Assembly (NCBI GenBank): GCA_022072615.1
Contig: JAJVHS010000034.1
Location: 1-34,666 of the forward strand
Direction: 5' to 3'
From: Phycisphaerales bacterium
GTDB taxonomy: Bacteria > Planctomycetota > Phycisphaerae > Phycisphaerales > UBA1924
Length of the DNA: 34,666 nt
Numbering within the stretch: position 1 is the stretch's first letter; every line of letters begins with the position of its first letter. The position numbers and the translations under genes were made by a program. Below the pieces are notes generated by a model that searched no databases, was not told the origin of the DNA, and saw only the letters and a program-made list of their open reading frames with translations. This document shows positions 10,601-16,636 of this stretch, piece by piece.

Positions 10601-11233
10601 GAAAAGCTGGACTTCGATGTTGTCCGTGTCCCAGCCGGTCGTGCTGCCGTTGGCGGTGTCGGCCAGCAGGTCCATGTCGACCGCCTGCGCGAAGCGGACG
10701 TTCCCCAGGCCGTCGGTGGCGGAAAACTCAAAGAACTGCCCGGCCTGCATCTGGTACCGCAGGAGCTTCTCCTGCTGGGCCGGGGCGTTGGGCTGCACGA
10801 GCTGGTACGAGGACGCCGGGGTGATGCTGTGGCGGGTCCGGATGTTGGACCCGAGGAACACCGTCCCGCTGATCACGTTCAGCGCGGGGACGTTGTTGTT
10901 GAGCTCGTCGTTGAACGTCTCGTTGACCACGACCGGGTCGGTCTCCTCGACCTCGGTCTGCGCGATCAGGTAGGGGACCAGGTAGCCGAAATAGGCGACC
11001 CGCGTACCCAGCCCCGTCGCCGGGTCGATGTCGCTCTCGCTGATCGTCATGGAGAACAGCAGCCGGCGGGCCTCGAGGTTCTCCATCACCGGCCTGCCGG
11101 CGCCGCCCGCTCGCCTCGCCAGCCCGCGAGCGCCGCGGGTCGACTGCGACCGATGCCCGCGATCCCCCGAGGCGCCGACCAGACGGTTCAGACCCAGCAG
11201 GGAGGGAAGCGACCAGCGACGAGACTTCTTCAT
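1652..11233 (-). CDS. Giant LEPR-XLL beta-helix surface protein with degenerate matrixin-like C-terminal domain
   Basis: The protein has 3193 residues and is probably exported and surface-exposed. The start at 11233 (MKKSRRWSLPSLLG) is preferred over 11311 because a GGAG lies 6 bases before it. Residues 50-61 (MENLEARRLLFS) match the LEPR-XLL motif found near the N-terminus of very large planctomycete proteins. Visible modules: beta-helix-like strands at about 455-600; a PPC-like domain at 668-770 (DDDADVYAF...GIYYAVVTDG); a very long run of short beta-strand repeats at about 780-2360, read as a parallel beta-helix; an Ig-like/SbsA-type module at about 2372-2480; a second PPC-like domain at about 2537-2677 (GDADVYKLTLQAGQ); and a C-terminal domain from about 2940. 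The last resembles a matrixin-type metalloprotease, but at residues 3111-3124 the zinc motif reads IGRRTGELLGLRLT, with no histidine. The gene stands alone and ends at a strong terminator. Adhesion or envelope structure is a guess. Confidence 0.85.
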   Translation of the reverse strand: MKKSRRWSLPSLLGLNRLVGASGDRGHRSQSTRGARGLARRAGGAGRPVMENLEARRLLFSMTISESDIDPATGLGTRVAYFGYLVPYLIAQTEVEETDPVVVNETFNDELNNNVPALNVISGTVFLGSNIRTRHSITPASSYQLVQPNAPAQQEKLLRYQMQAGQFFEFSATDGLGNVRFAQAVDMDLLADTANGSTTGWDTDNIEVQLFYNGELIRSYAGNTLRAAKITTGGTPGTGTFRFEAPEDPGAFDTIRVVANAGPNDTFFIDNLVFTLPSGAYSQIINGSIFGASVSITGPVGATVQVLDLYGRDMVETLGLGTPEGSQVPLVDPGGNGIPDFNDGIGRIVVSGGDSRTSVWMHGGTIVPVRGDPDPDIDFIQGAWGYRNIEALAGQFSQYEQAGFGYHLDLTQPEIPPPDGLPPVGGSVVVGSPFVRPQDDYRPGSRNVGDLVDVFGNDVIRITGGNLDVIGGFTNPNQGVFVNGSIGQITIHGLVHGSSRITGTAGTINLGYSVGSFTVDGDVGSFITATDDGRWTRDDGSETINTLSQYTFGRTVGDISIAGRAATPVTVIGDTSNPSGRPPRDVFTYKEREFAISESAATYEVEFSVEDNQFFYAVNPFGDRVGYDMVNFLQAASVFGNMYLRNDSVMNAEFVGTASGGVRIQGSFSARETVVNTQDDDADVYAFAADGTQPINIQIATEGSAYIRIVDQDGRTISSIERPRGANNTFRAEQTLSFTAPTPGIYYAVVTDGADSGDDGVAAFLYSLVITGMAPTTLGMFRTGGSSSSSVTLLGGSMGQMRVGTAYVVGTGAETSINGLVNAGEATADDLQNWTGGTLTVPGHLYGITAGSDIQGGFFSAGDNDNPISVFVGGNFGSLYTGQSAVVGRNNSEGDIIGFFRLQTGGSVALIDVRAGIGNNTDDDSQLAIASGPGDVRIVTGRDSNLRGDIGMIRVGRQIAGDALQVDTPAGSVVGALLVQQDQADTEDTRQGMFGSEVGAILNLGPGSDLRFFDTPYIDLRDTDNADTLLFENQVVRFTDDAGGDVEIRVVGATTGRPAGRIVSMPIDGSQGVAVGRIEVDLSNGASLEIRGVGNAGSQDIISIGRIVILAAGTGSGVTIAGNVQIDIFSLTSAAPLAFIRNETPLGDFVSIDVNSVTDVTIFTGDLGRTQVPAWGPRLIGPFLGIGGTSGPNTTAIPLDGAQMTPDWNGGLYRGIADDTNQAGNLFLDDVGSPFDPYLNGIIVRTGNLEDLEVGGAIGDVLVPAGDVVRVTANFDRATASGRFDGIVGTVFGQRVLLVEVGDGLAANTGGALSTTGVFAYDDIIQVFAERITGAFISGPINASDSVAGNTDNFLGGIDVVRVNSKGGGYDRAYIGSMLLDDFWESYFGETSRYAGTINLIDGRGANMFGCTITANDINTVRLTEGVWDANVLTASDNIQTITAAEYRNSTLVGGSLEVRANRINATGNVGIINTASNAGDMNDLGIDVIGDVTGSISARNFTRVTIDVSGDLKLVNAVLDLRASRIQVGSLPALTAGRNIQSSEIFVSGVLDRVTAGSQIVNTTISMTGPDGEIRSITASSLISGEISASGPIGLISATTGDIRARITTTTARGNVSSLVAARDLDISTDISGTIVSLEAGRHIGNRAAPGSIVIRGNLTDVTAGGQLYSDLRVGQSISGTVSISRVAALPTNNQLGSGSIIAFGSINAVEVEGDFGGDIISYSGGIRGVTITNGSFLPGRRIAAYDGDVVNVAVVNGDLLGSVYADYILWQVSVIGSEDGVFGDVGVNPFKSSNTAYDAFRNQLPVGVAASTGVDGPTISAGWNVGVIYLSNGSMFETSVIAGRAIGYITVFGEIANDPYTSVHGTVIAAADSIWSVGTLGPITNTDIIAGVVNFGQDRRPGGTGNNADIVKSGWINQVYAGGGAINVTVSAGMLPVDGIYNNGNELVASGLSVINAVTIPAGMTVGNVTVYSDNLSASILSDARLISGGYNFAIEESELWNGFQPLGVPVTAAGVRFTRGSATGTIYFAAGAGSVGGAFWNESLGRLWLVNTGYFDDVHVAVDGAAPTLADFDVVTNDDASIRSLYIGADLTGDSDIIIDAYAVYITTGRVSGTGEWSIGADVDTITTNGWAGGTYDAKLTSIFNVLGDLGNANYAVRNEAYIGSLAFGNVLVSGFNKARISADRDLNYFVTQGVVDGATIRAGSSMVLFQAASLSRTWLSVRDTINEIEIEGDVFDSSLMAGVDLGRDTEFDKTATPAVLDADDVSTGFIGSVSIGGNFVESDITAGIIRGADGFFGTNDDSVAEGRSSIGNVVIKGGQTGSDRLSEAYRISSSGTIGTVTIGGTIVNGSRGNFAVQRLVLPPLPFQVIDLQTQIVSSVAYARIFFNQPTNASTVASALSIYELRDDGATQIRLVLNVDYTVSYDTVNDAAVITFSRQLTERNLPQQPGVPGPGVYRFELDQSRLRAKLSRSSLDGDANGLSPSGDNFSQDDFVGDVGDRVEDTQVTTGGKVVDLYGAANLGLVLDDNRSPDGLPDVNKQITIRGFLGDHPDHDANLFRFSGDADVYKLTLQAGQILRLGGLQGSAQGAFDHDLYDAAGQFVTSIEAIAMPADEFVFGANPDRSWLVKQTGTYYIVVSNGADITSGAVYNPNPVSGGVGDYSFTVEVFDDGDTGFNAPTDSGNGANLGNAPAPIAFAGPNGVFNQPTDANYDDLTQIIIGEYIYTLNAGTDGVRGTSDDLVSGSNAAGTIVATHSGTGRQTATVTASIGAPGAAGLPGDITPDVDIFKINNGNPIAAGTKVKVTVKLAELGSDLGSRSQIPRLISSTTTLIPEDLLGDVQFGIFDLTGSVATDDGALVFSPSDFTPTAGKPGIIAANSNASYGYDSNGDFFVEFLAPESVVGSGNASLAVYIQGVYNTDYRVEVALDGSGTITQTVQNVLVETRGGSVNWLEASGRATQLSGFNAQTLGFNGTLANNQDVQSYIIQQVVARLQQTFDAAGLAVNFSANPADFEFQPFSTVFLTSSSDPVTLLFGDNFIPTVTLTDLLFPDLVGTLVEQPYGYSEHTDAFNADDSDEAVVFVPPMGLLGFSNSQSDVDRFVQSLTAAIGRRTGELLGLRLTDSFTPAPSQTTFDIMASDSVADPEAASRNLALFGNLRLLSGVGDSTVSTDFYLGAQSAVGILSQYIESN

Positions 11234-11743
11234 GGCAACTCCAGGCTCACCGAGCACGACCCCGGACCCGAAGGATGTTCCGGTGATCGGCCGACATTCT
11301 TGTTCCGACATTCGACCGCCGGCGGCGTTTGCCGGATCGCCGCCGAGCCGAAAGAAGACCGACGGTAGTACCGCCGCCCTCGCTGAAGGCTCTCACGCCG
11401 ATCCCGACCGCGGGTCGCAATCGTGTGCCGCGCCGGAGCATCCATCCCGCCGCGGCAAACGCCGCAACGCTGGCCGGACTTCCGCCGCCTGCCACCAAGG
11501 TACCCGAGCCGCTGCGTTTGCTCAACTCAGCCGATCAGCGTGTCCCGCGGTCGTTGCCGGCGCGCTGCCGGCAAGACGTGCTCGGGAAGTGTTCGGCCGA
11601 CCCCTGCGAGATGCCGCCCGTGGCGGCTGCGCCCTGTTGAGCCCAAGAGCGCACGCTGCCGTGTATCCTATCAGAAGTGAGCGTCCGCTCGCAAGCCTTT
11701 TCGCCCTGTCTGTCACAAAAAACAACAGGTTACCGGTGACGGA
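11234..11743. other. Long leader region between pheA and the giant surface-protein gene
   Basis: A 510-base gap between two minus-strand genes. It contains the ribosome site of the giant gene (GGAG at about 11240-11243, read on the minus strand), an 8-bp inverted repeat at 11554-11574 (TTGCCGGC / GCCGGCAA, 5-base loop, no T run), a run of six A at about 11717-11722 (T on the minus strand) shortly after the pheA stop, and a possible promoter at 11665-11694. Open frames here lack coding signals. If that promoter is real, the giant gene has an untranslated leader of about 420 bases. Confidence 0.35.
11665..11694 (-). promoter_or_regulatory. Possible sigma-70-like promoter for the giant surface-protein gene
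   Basis: On the minus strand TTGCGA (11694-11689) is followed after 18 bases by TAGGAT (11670-11665), and TGA directly before the hexamer gives an extended -10 look. The -10 matches TATAAT only partly, and planctomycete promoters are poorly defined, so this is tentative. Confidence 0.25.
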
Positions 11744-12859
11744 TCAGAGGATGCGCTTCGCACGGGGATAACTCCCCAGGACGTGAAGCTGCCGGCAGTG
11801 CGCGGCGGCCTCGTCGATCGCCGACTTCATGGCCGGGTCGTCGCGGTGGCCGGCGGCATCGATGAAGAACGTGTAACTCCAGTTCACACGACCACTTGGA
11901 CGCTTGTCGATGTGCGACAGGTTGATGCCCGCCCGGTCGAACACCTGGAGCACCGACACCAGCGCGCCCGGCTTGTCCACGGTGTTGAACATCATGGAGG
12001 TCTTGTCGTCGCCCGTCCGCTGCGAGCGCTGCCGGGAGATGACGCAGAAGCGCGTGATGTTGTTGGGGTTGTCCTCGATCTTGGCAAAGAGCGTCTTCAG
12101 TCCGTAAATCTGCCCGGCCAGCTCGCTGCCGATCGCGGCCGAGGCCGGCTCGGCCCCGATGGAAAGGGCCGTCTTGGCCTCGTCCGCCGCGGTCTTGACG
12201 GCCCGGCTGCTGCTCGCGGCCGGGATCAGTTCGGCCTGCGGGTACTGGGTCGCCAGCCACGTCCGGCACTGGCTGAAGACCTCCGGCTTGCTGTGGATCC
12301 GCCGCACCGACTTGGGCGGGCAGTTGGCCAGCAGCGAGTGGTGCACGGCGATCAGCACTTCCGAGCAGATGGAGATGTCGTCCTGCGCGGACATGAACGC
12401 ATCCAGCGTCTCGATGATGCCCCCGCCGGTCGAGTTCTCGATGGGGACCAGGCCGTAGTTCACGTGCCCGCGCTGCACTTCCGTGAACACGCCGCCGATC
12501 TCGTGCAGATCCTCGAATTCAACCGATCCCCCGAAATGCTTCACCGCCGCCATGTGGGAGTACGACCCCGGCGGGCCCAGGTACCCGATCCGAAGGGGCT
12601 GCTGGAGCACGAAGCTCCCCGACATCAGCTCGCGGTACACGCCCTCGAGCGCCCGGTTGGGCAGAGGACCCGTGTTCGACCGGATCGCCTTGTCGAGCAC
12701 CTCGGCCTCGCGGTGCGGCGCATAGATAGGTAGCCCCGCGGCCCGCTTGGCCTCCCCCACCTTTACCACCAGCGAGGCCCGCTCGTTGAGCAGGCTCACC
12801 AGCTTGCGGTCGAGCTTGTCAATCTTCTTGCGGACTTCCGCCAGCTCCTTGGAAGCCAT
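11744..12859 (-). CDS. pheA: Bifunctional chorismate mutase / prephenate dehydratase (P-protein)
   Basis: The enzyme converts chorismate to prephenate and prephenate to phenylpyruvate, the committed steps to phenylalanine, in the cytoplasm. With a start at 12859 it has 371 residues, the usual P-protein size. Residues 1-88 are an AroQ-type chorismate mutase (RKKIDKLDRKLVSLLNERA, then KVGEAKR). The dehydratase starts near 90 with RIGYLGPPGSYSHMAA and includes PIENSTGG and the catalytic TRF in NNITRFCVI. The C-terminus is an ACT domain (VDKPGALVSVLQVF, INLSHIDKRPSG), where Phe normally binds for feedback inhibition; the usual ESRP is IDKRPS here. The start is favoured by GGAGAAG 6-9 bases upstream. 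The frame stays open, with coding-like codon use, to an ATG at 12997 that has no ribosome site and would add 46 basic, proline-rich residues. Transcribed away from gltX. Confidence 0.93.
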   Translation of the reverse strand: MASKELAEVRKKIDKLDRKLVSLLNERASLVVKVGEAKRAAGLPIYAPHREAEVLDKAIRSNTGPLPNRALEGVYRELMSGSFVLQQPLRIGYLGPPGSYSHMAAVKHFGGSVEFEDLHEIGGVFTEVQRGHVNYGLVPIENSTGGGIIETLDAFMSAQDDISICSEVLIAVHHSLLANCPPKSVRRIHSKPEVFSQCRTWLATQYPQAELIPAASSSRAVKTAADEAKTALSIGAEPASAAIGSELAGQIYGLKTLFAKIEDNPNNITRFCVISRQRSQRTGDDKTSMMFNTVDKPGALVSVLQVFDRAGINLSHIDKRPSGRVNWSYTFFIDAAGHRDDPAMKSAIDEAAAHCRQLHVLGSYPRAKRIL

Positions 12860-13113
12860 GATCGACTTCTCCGCGTCGGCCTTGGGCGGCGCGGGCGGGG
12901 TCTGCGGCTGGTCATCGGGCTTGCGGGCGGACTTTGCCGGCTTCCCGCCCCGATTGACGGCGGCTCGGCGGGCGGTGAATCGGCGGCGGCGCTTCATAAG
13001 GGTGTCATCGTATTGCCGGTACCCGGCGATTGAGGCCCAGTGATGTTTCGACCCTCCGAACCCGCCCCACTCCAGCGGGAGAACAACCCCCCGTCCCCTA
13101 CACTCGCCGCACG

Positions 13114-15021
13114 ATGGCTGCTCAAGACCTTGTCGTGACCCGTTTTGCTCCTTCCCCGACCGGGCACCTGCATATCGGCGGGGCGCGGTCGGCCCTGTTC
13201 TGCTGGGCCTTTGCCGCCCGGGCGAGGCTCGACGGCCGCGACGGGCGCTTCATGATCCGCATCGAGGACACCGACCAGGCCCGGTCGAGCGAAGAGTCGG
13301 CACGGGGCATCCTCGATGACCTGGCCTGGCTCGGGATCACGTGGGAAGACGGGCCGGTTCTGAAATCCACTCCGGCATCCGGGGATGCGAACCAGGAGAC
13401 CCGGACCATCGGGGGCGACTCGCGCGGCGTCGGCCCGTATTTCCAGGCCCAGCGCGTCGCGATCTACAACGCGTACGTCGAATCGCTGGTCAAGGCCGGA
13501 CGGGCGTACCCCGCCTTTGAAACCACCGAGGAGCTCGAGGCCCGTCGCAAGGCCGCGGTCGCCGCCAAGCAGACTTACCGCTACGAGCGGCCCGCCGACG
13601 TCCAGCCGGGCGTCTTCAACGAGGCTCGCTGGTCTCGAGCCCTCGCCGGCGAGCGGCACGTCGTGCGCTTCGTCGCCCCGCCCGGGGACATTGTCGTTCA
13701 CGACAGCATCCTCGGCGATGTCCGCATCGCGCCGGGCGAGCTCGACGACCTGGTCATCCGCAAGGCCGACGGCTTCCCGACGTACCACTTCGCCGTCGTG
13801 ATCGACGACGAGCTCATGGGCGTGACGCACGTGCTGCGTGCCCAGGAGCACCTTGCGAACACCCCCCGCCACGTCGCCATGCAGCAGGCGCTCGTGCGGC
13901 TCCCGGAGCACACCGGCGGCCGCAGCGGCGTGCCGTTCCGCACGCCCGTCTACGGCCACATGCCCGTCATCTGCAACATGGATGGGTCGAAGATGTCCAA
14001 GCGGGACAAGGCGAAGATCGCTCGCAAATTCCTGCGCGATGCCATTGATGTCATCCAAAAAGGCGCCAAACAACCCCTCATTCCACACCTTCAAAAAATC
14101 ACCGGGATGAGCAGAGATCAATTGTTCAGGGCGATCGTTGCAGTGCTGGATGTCCAACAGGATCCGGTTCGTACCACGAGCATCGACGATCGCCTGTCGC
14201 AACTCCTCATGTTCGAAATCGGCGATTCGGATTCCATTGAGGTTGCGTCCGCTATTGCCGAATACTTCGCAATATCGCTGCCCGAGATCGAGATCTGGGA
14301 TTTCCGCAAATCCGGCTACCTGCCCGAGGTCATCATCAACTTCATCGCGCTGCTGGGCTGGAACCCGGGCATGAAGGACGCCGCGGGCAAGGACGTCGAA
14401 AAGTTCGACCTGCCCTTCATCGCCGAGCACTTCTCGCTCGATCGCGTCGGCAAGTCGAGCGCCAAGTTCGACCGCGCCAAGCTGCTGTCGTTCAACGGCG
14501 ACGCCATCGCCGCCATGCCCGACGACGAGTTCGTCCGCCGCTGGCGCCAGTGGCTCAGCGACTACGAGCCGGCGGCGCTCGCGCGGCTCGACTCCCTCGG
14601 CGAGAGCACGCTCAAGACGTTGGCGCCGGCGGTCAAACCCCGGGCCAAGACGCTCCGCGACACGCTCAAGCCCATCGCCTTCGCGCTCGCGACCGACGAA
14701 GGCTACCAGTTCGACACCGCGGCGCTCGAGAAGAACCTCAAGGCAAACGGGGGCGCGGGAGCGGCGCTCGTGCGGGAGTTCCGCGGCGTGCTCGCGGCGC
14801 TGGCGACCTGGGACGCCCCCGCGGTGCACACGGCGCTCGAGGAATTCGCGAAGTCAAAGGGCTTCGTCACCGAGAAGGGCGTGAACGTCGGCCCGGTGGC
14901 CCAGCCGCTGCGCGTCGCGATCGCGGGCGTCGCGGTGTCGCCGCCCTTGGGTGAGTCGCTGGCCGTGCTCGGCAAGCAGAGCACGCTTGCTCGCATCGAT
15001 CGCTGCCTCCTTGCCCTCTGA
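13114..15021 (+). CDS. gltX: Glutamate--tRNA ligase with a large insertion after KMSKR
   Basis: The cytoplasmic enzyme charges tRNA-Glu with glutamate. It has 635 residues, longer than the common 465-500. The class I signatures are intact: PSPTGHLHIGG (HIGH box, residues 18-22) and KMSKR at 293-297. The fold continues with GYLPEVIINFIALLGWNPG and an anticodon-binding region. Between KMSKR and GYLPE lies an insertion of about 95 residues (roughly 302-399). Some planctomycete-type GluRS enzymes appear to carry an insert here. This one is encoded by visibly AT-richer DNA: 14041-14100 has 27 G or C in 60, and uses AAA, CAA, ATT and TTG codons that neighbours avoid. No frameshift is present. The start at 13114 lacks a clear ribosome site but is fixed by the conserved N-terminus (LVVTRFAPSPTG). 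The methyltransferase gene follows 14 bases later. Since glnS is also present, this enzyme probably need not mischarge tRNA-Gln. Confidence 0.95.
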   Translation: MAAQDLVVTRFAPSPTGHLHIGGARSALFCWAFAARARLDGRDGRFMIRIEDTDQARSSEESARGILDDLAWLGITWEDGPVLKSTPASGDANQETRTIGGDSRGVGPYFQAQRVAIYNAYVESLVKAGRAYPAFETTEELEARRKAAVAAKQTYRYERPADVQPGVFNEARWSRALAGERHVVRFVAPPGDIVVHDSILGDVRIAPGELDDLVIRKADGFPTYHFAVVIDDELMGVTHVLRAQEHLANTPRHVAMQQALVRLPEHTGGRSGVPFRTPVYGHMPVICNMDGSKMSKRDKAKIARKFLRDAIDVIQKGAKQPLIPHLQKITGMSRDQLFRAIVAVLDVQQDPVRTTSIDDRLSQLLMFEIGDSDSIEVASAIAEYFAISLPEIEIWDFRKSGYLPEVIINFIALLGWNPGMKDAAGKDVEKFDLPFIAEHFSLDRVGKSSAKFDRAKLLSFNGDAIAAMPDDEFVRRWRQWLSDYEPAALARLDSLGESTLKTLAPAVKPRAKTLRDTLKPIAFALATDEGYQFDTAALEKNLKANGGAGAALVREFRGVLAALATWDAPAVHTALEEFAKSKGFVTEKGVNVGPVAQPLRVAIAGVAVSPPLGESLAVLGKQSTLARIDRCLLAL

Positions 15022-15035
15022 ACGACTCGCGGATC

Positions 15036-15854
15036 ATGCTCGACCGCTTCGACTGCTACGAGCTCTGCGTCCAATCGCCGAGGCATCTCTCGGCGTTCCT
15101 GCACGCGCTGCACCCCGGCGCCGTCACGCTGCACGAGGATTTCTGCGGAACGGCGGCGCTCTCCCGGCGCTGGATCGAGGACGGTGAACGAGCCGGTGAA
15201 TCCCGCCGTGCCCGGGCGACAGACCTGGATCGTGCGACGCTTGAAAAGGCCCGGACGCTCGCGCTCGCCGCCCGCAGCGCCGACCGCATCGAGTTCCGCC
15301 TCGCGGACGTGCTCGAAAAAGGCGACGCGGGCCGCGCGCCCGACGCCGCCGATCTCATCTTCGACGGCAACTTCTCGATCGGCTACATCCACGACCGGGC
15401 CGCGCTCGTCTCGTACCTCGCCGGCTGCGCCGACCGGCTCCGCCGCGGCAACCACGGCTTCGGCGGCGGGTGGTTCATCTGCGACACCTACGGCGGCGCA
15501 TCGGCGTTTAAGCTCGGCGGCTTCGAGCGCCGCCACCCCTCGCGCGGGCGGGAGTTCATCCGGTACCACTGGTCGCACGACGCCGCCGACCCGCTCACCG
15601 GCATCGTCGAGAACTCGATCTCCTTCCGCGTCGAGCTCGACGGCGAGATCATCGACGAACTGCCCCGGGCATTCACGTACCGCTGGCGGCTGTGGTCGAT
15701 CGCTGAACTCCGCGAGGCCATGAAGGACGCGGGCTTCGTGTCGACCGCCGTCTACAAGGACGTCAACCTCGCGCCGGGCCAGTCGCCCGCACCCGTGGCC
15801 GATCCCGCCGAGCTCGGCGATGACTGGATCGTGATGGTCGCGGCTCAGGCCTGA
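15036..15854 (+). CDS. Class I SAM-dependent methyltransferase, substrate unknown
   Basis: The protein has 272 residues. The Rossmann-type SAM-binding features are in order: motif I as LHEDFCGTAALSRRW (about residues 32-46), an acidic position in ATDLDRATLEKAR, RLADVLE, and DLIFDGNFSIGYIHDR as motif IV. The second half has a WFICDTYGG segment and a beta-rich stretch (FRVELDGEIIDELPR) that could shape the substrate pocket. Nothing indicates whether the target is a small molecule, protein or RNA. It starts 14 bases after gltX, so the two are probably co-transcribed, although a functional link is not obvious. Its last 10 bases overlap the end of the convergent otsB gene. The ATG at 15036 lacks a strong ribosome site. 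Confidence 0.85.
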   Translation: MLDRFDCYELCVQSPRHLSAFLHALHPGAVTLHEDFCGTAALSRRWIEDGERAGESRRARATDLDRATLEKARTLALAARSADRIEFRLADVLEKGDAGRAPDAADLIFDGNFSIGYIHDRAALVSYLAGCADRLRRGNHGFGGGWFICDTYGGASAFKLGGFERRHPSRGREFIRYHWSHDAADPLTGIVENSISFRVELDGEIIDELPRAFTYRWRLWSIAELREAMKDAGFVSTAVYKDVNLAPGQSPAPVADPAELGDDWIVMVAAQA

Positions 15855-16636
15855 TCGCTGCCCGCCGTCGCGGCCTCGCGTCGGTCCGCCAGTTGCAGGA
15901 GCCACTCGCCCAGCTCCATCGGCGAGTGCACCGTGATCACGCCCGGGCCCGAGGCCTCGACGCCTGACGACGCCACGAGCACGCGAATATCGGGCACCGA
16001 GAGCCGGTCGAACATCTCGAGATCCGGCTCGTCGTCACCGGTTGCCACCGCGAGCGTGGCGCCGCACTCGATCCGCAGCGATTCGACGACGTCGCCCTTG
16101 CGCCCGGTGCGCATGCTGAACTCGACCACCCCCTTGCCGACGTGCCGCGTGAGCTTGGCTTGCCGAGCCGCGATCGCGTCGGCCCGCTGGAGCGCCGACG
16201 CCGCCGCGGCCGCCTCCGCCAGGCGCACGTTCAACGCCACGCTCACCGCCTTGCGCTCGACGAACGAGCCGGGCGCCTCGGCGACCAGCGGCGCTAGCTC
16301 CGTCGCCAGCCGGTCGAGCACGGCCTGCTCGTCGGGGATCACCGGCGTTTCCCGACCGGGCCACTGGGCGCCGTAGCTGCCGATCCGCATGACGCCCGGC
16401 AGCGGCGGGCACACCTGGTCGAGCATCGCCAGGTCGCGGCCGGTGACGACCGCCACCACCGTCCGCGGGCACGCCGCCAGCCGCGCCAGCGCCCGGGCCG
16501 AGCTCTCGAGGATCCTCGCATCGGAGGGCACCGCGACCAATGGGGCGAGCGTCCCGTCGAAATCCGACGCGACCAGCAGCCGCGGCGTCGAGGCCAGGCG
16601 CTCGACGGCAAGCTCGAGCAACGCACCGGCGGTCAT
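15845..16636 (-). CDS. otsB: Trehalose-6-phosphate phosphatase
   Basis: The HAD-type phosphatase removes phosphate from trehalose 6-phosphate to release trehalose, a compatible solute and stress protectant. The protein has 263 residues. HAD motif I is DFDGTLAPL (D25 and D27), motif II lies in VAVVTGRDLAML, the lysine in VGKGVVEF and motif IV in GDDEPDLEMF. The start at 16636 is chosen because GGAGG lies four bases upstream and the ATG overlaps the otsA stop codon as ATGA, the usual sign of translational coupling. An in-frame ATG further upstream (16672) lies inside otsA. It ends convergently against the methyltransferase gene with a 10-base overlap. Confidence 0.93.
   Translation of the reverse strand: MTAGALLELAVERLASTPRLLVASDFDGTLAPLVAVPSDARILESSARALARLAACPRTVVAVVTGRDLAMLDQVCPPLPGVMRIGSYGAQWPGRETPVIPDEQAVLDRLATELAPLVAEAPGSFVERKAVSVALNVRLAEAAAAASALQRADAIAARQAKLTRHVGKGVVEFSMRTGRKGDVVESLRIECGATLAVATGDDEPDLEMFDRLSVPDIRVLVASSGVEASGPGVITVHSPMELGEWLLQLADRREAATAGSDQA

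Noticed and set aside
2027..11368. A 3113-codon open frame antisense to the giant surface-protein gene
   Set aside because: Its product is a low-complexity string of R, D, V, A, G and H with no domains. High GC and the codon bias of the real gene leave few stop codons on the other strand. The sense frame has a signal, recognisable modules and a terminator.
11554..11574. An 8-bp inverted repeat (TTGCCGGC / GCCGGCAA) in the leader of the giant gene, considered as a terminator for pheA
   Set aside because: It has no T run and lies about 170 bases from the pheA stop; short GC palindromes are expected by chance here.
14020..14310. gltX as a frameshifted or interrupted pseudogene
   Set aside because: The AT-rich patch keeps the frame, and both class I signatures and the downstream domain are intact.
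12994..14829. Long minus-strand frame across gltX, and similar ones across glnS (19162-21369), the M29 gene (21914-23920) and parA (23566-25047)
   Set aside because: All are shadows of recognised genes in a GC-rich sequence; none has a conserved motif or ribosome site.
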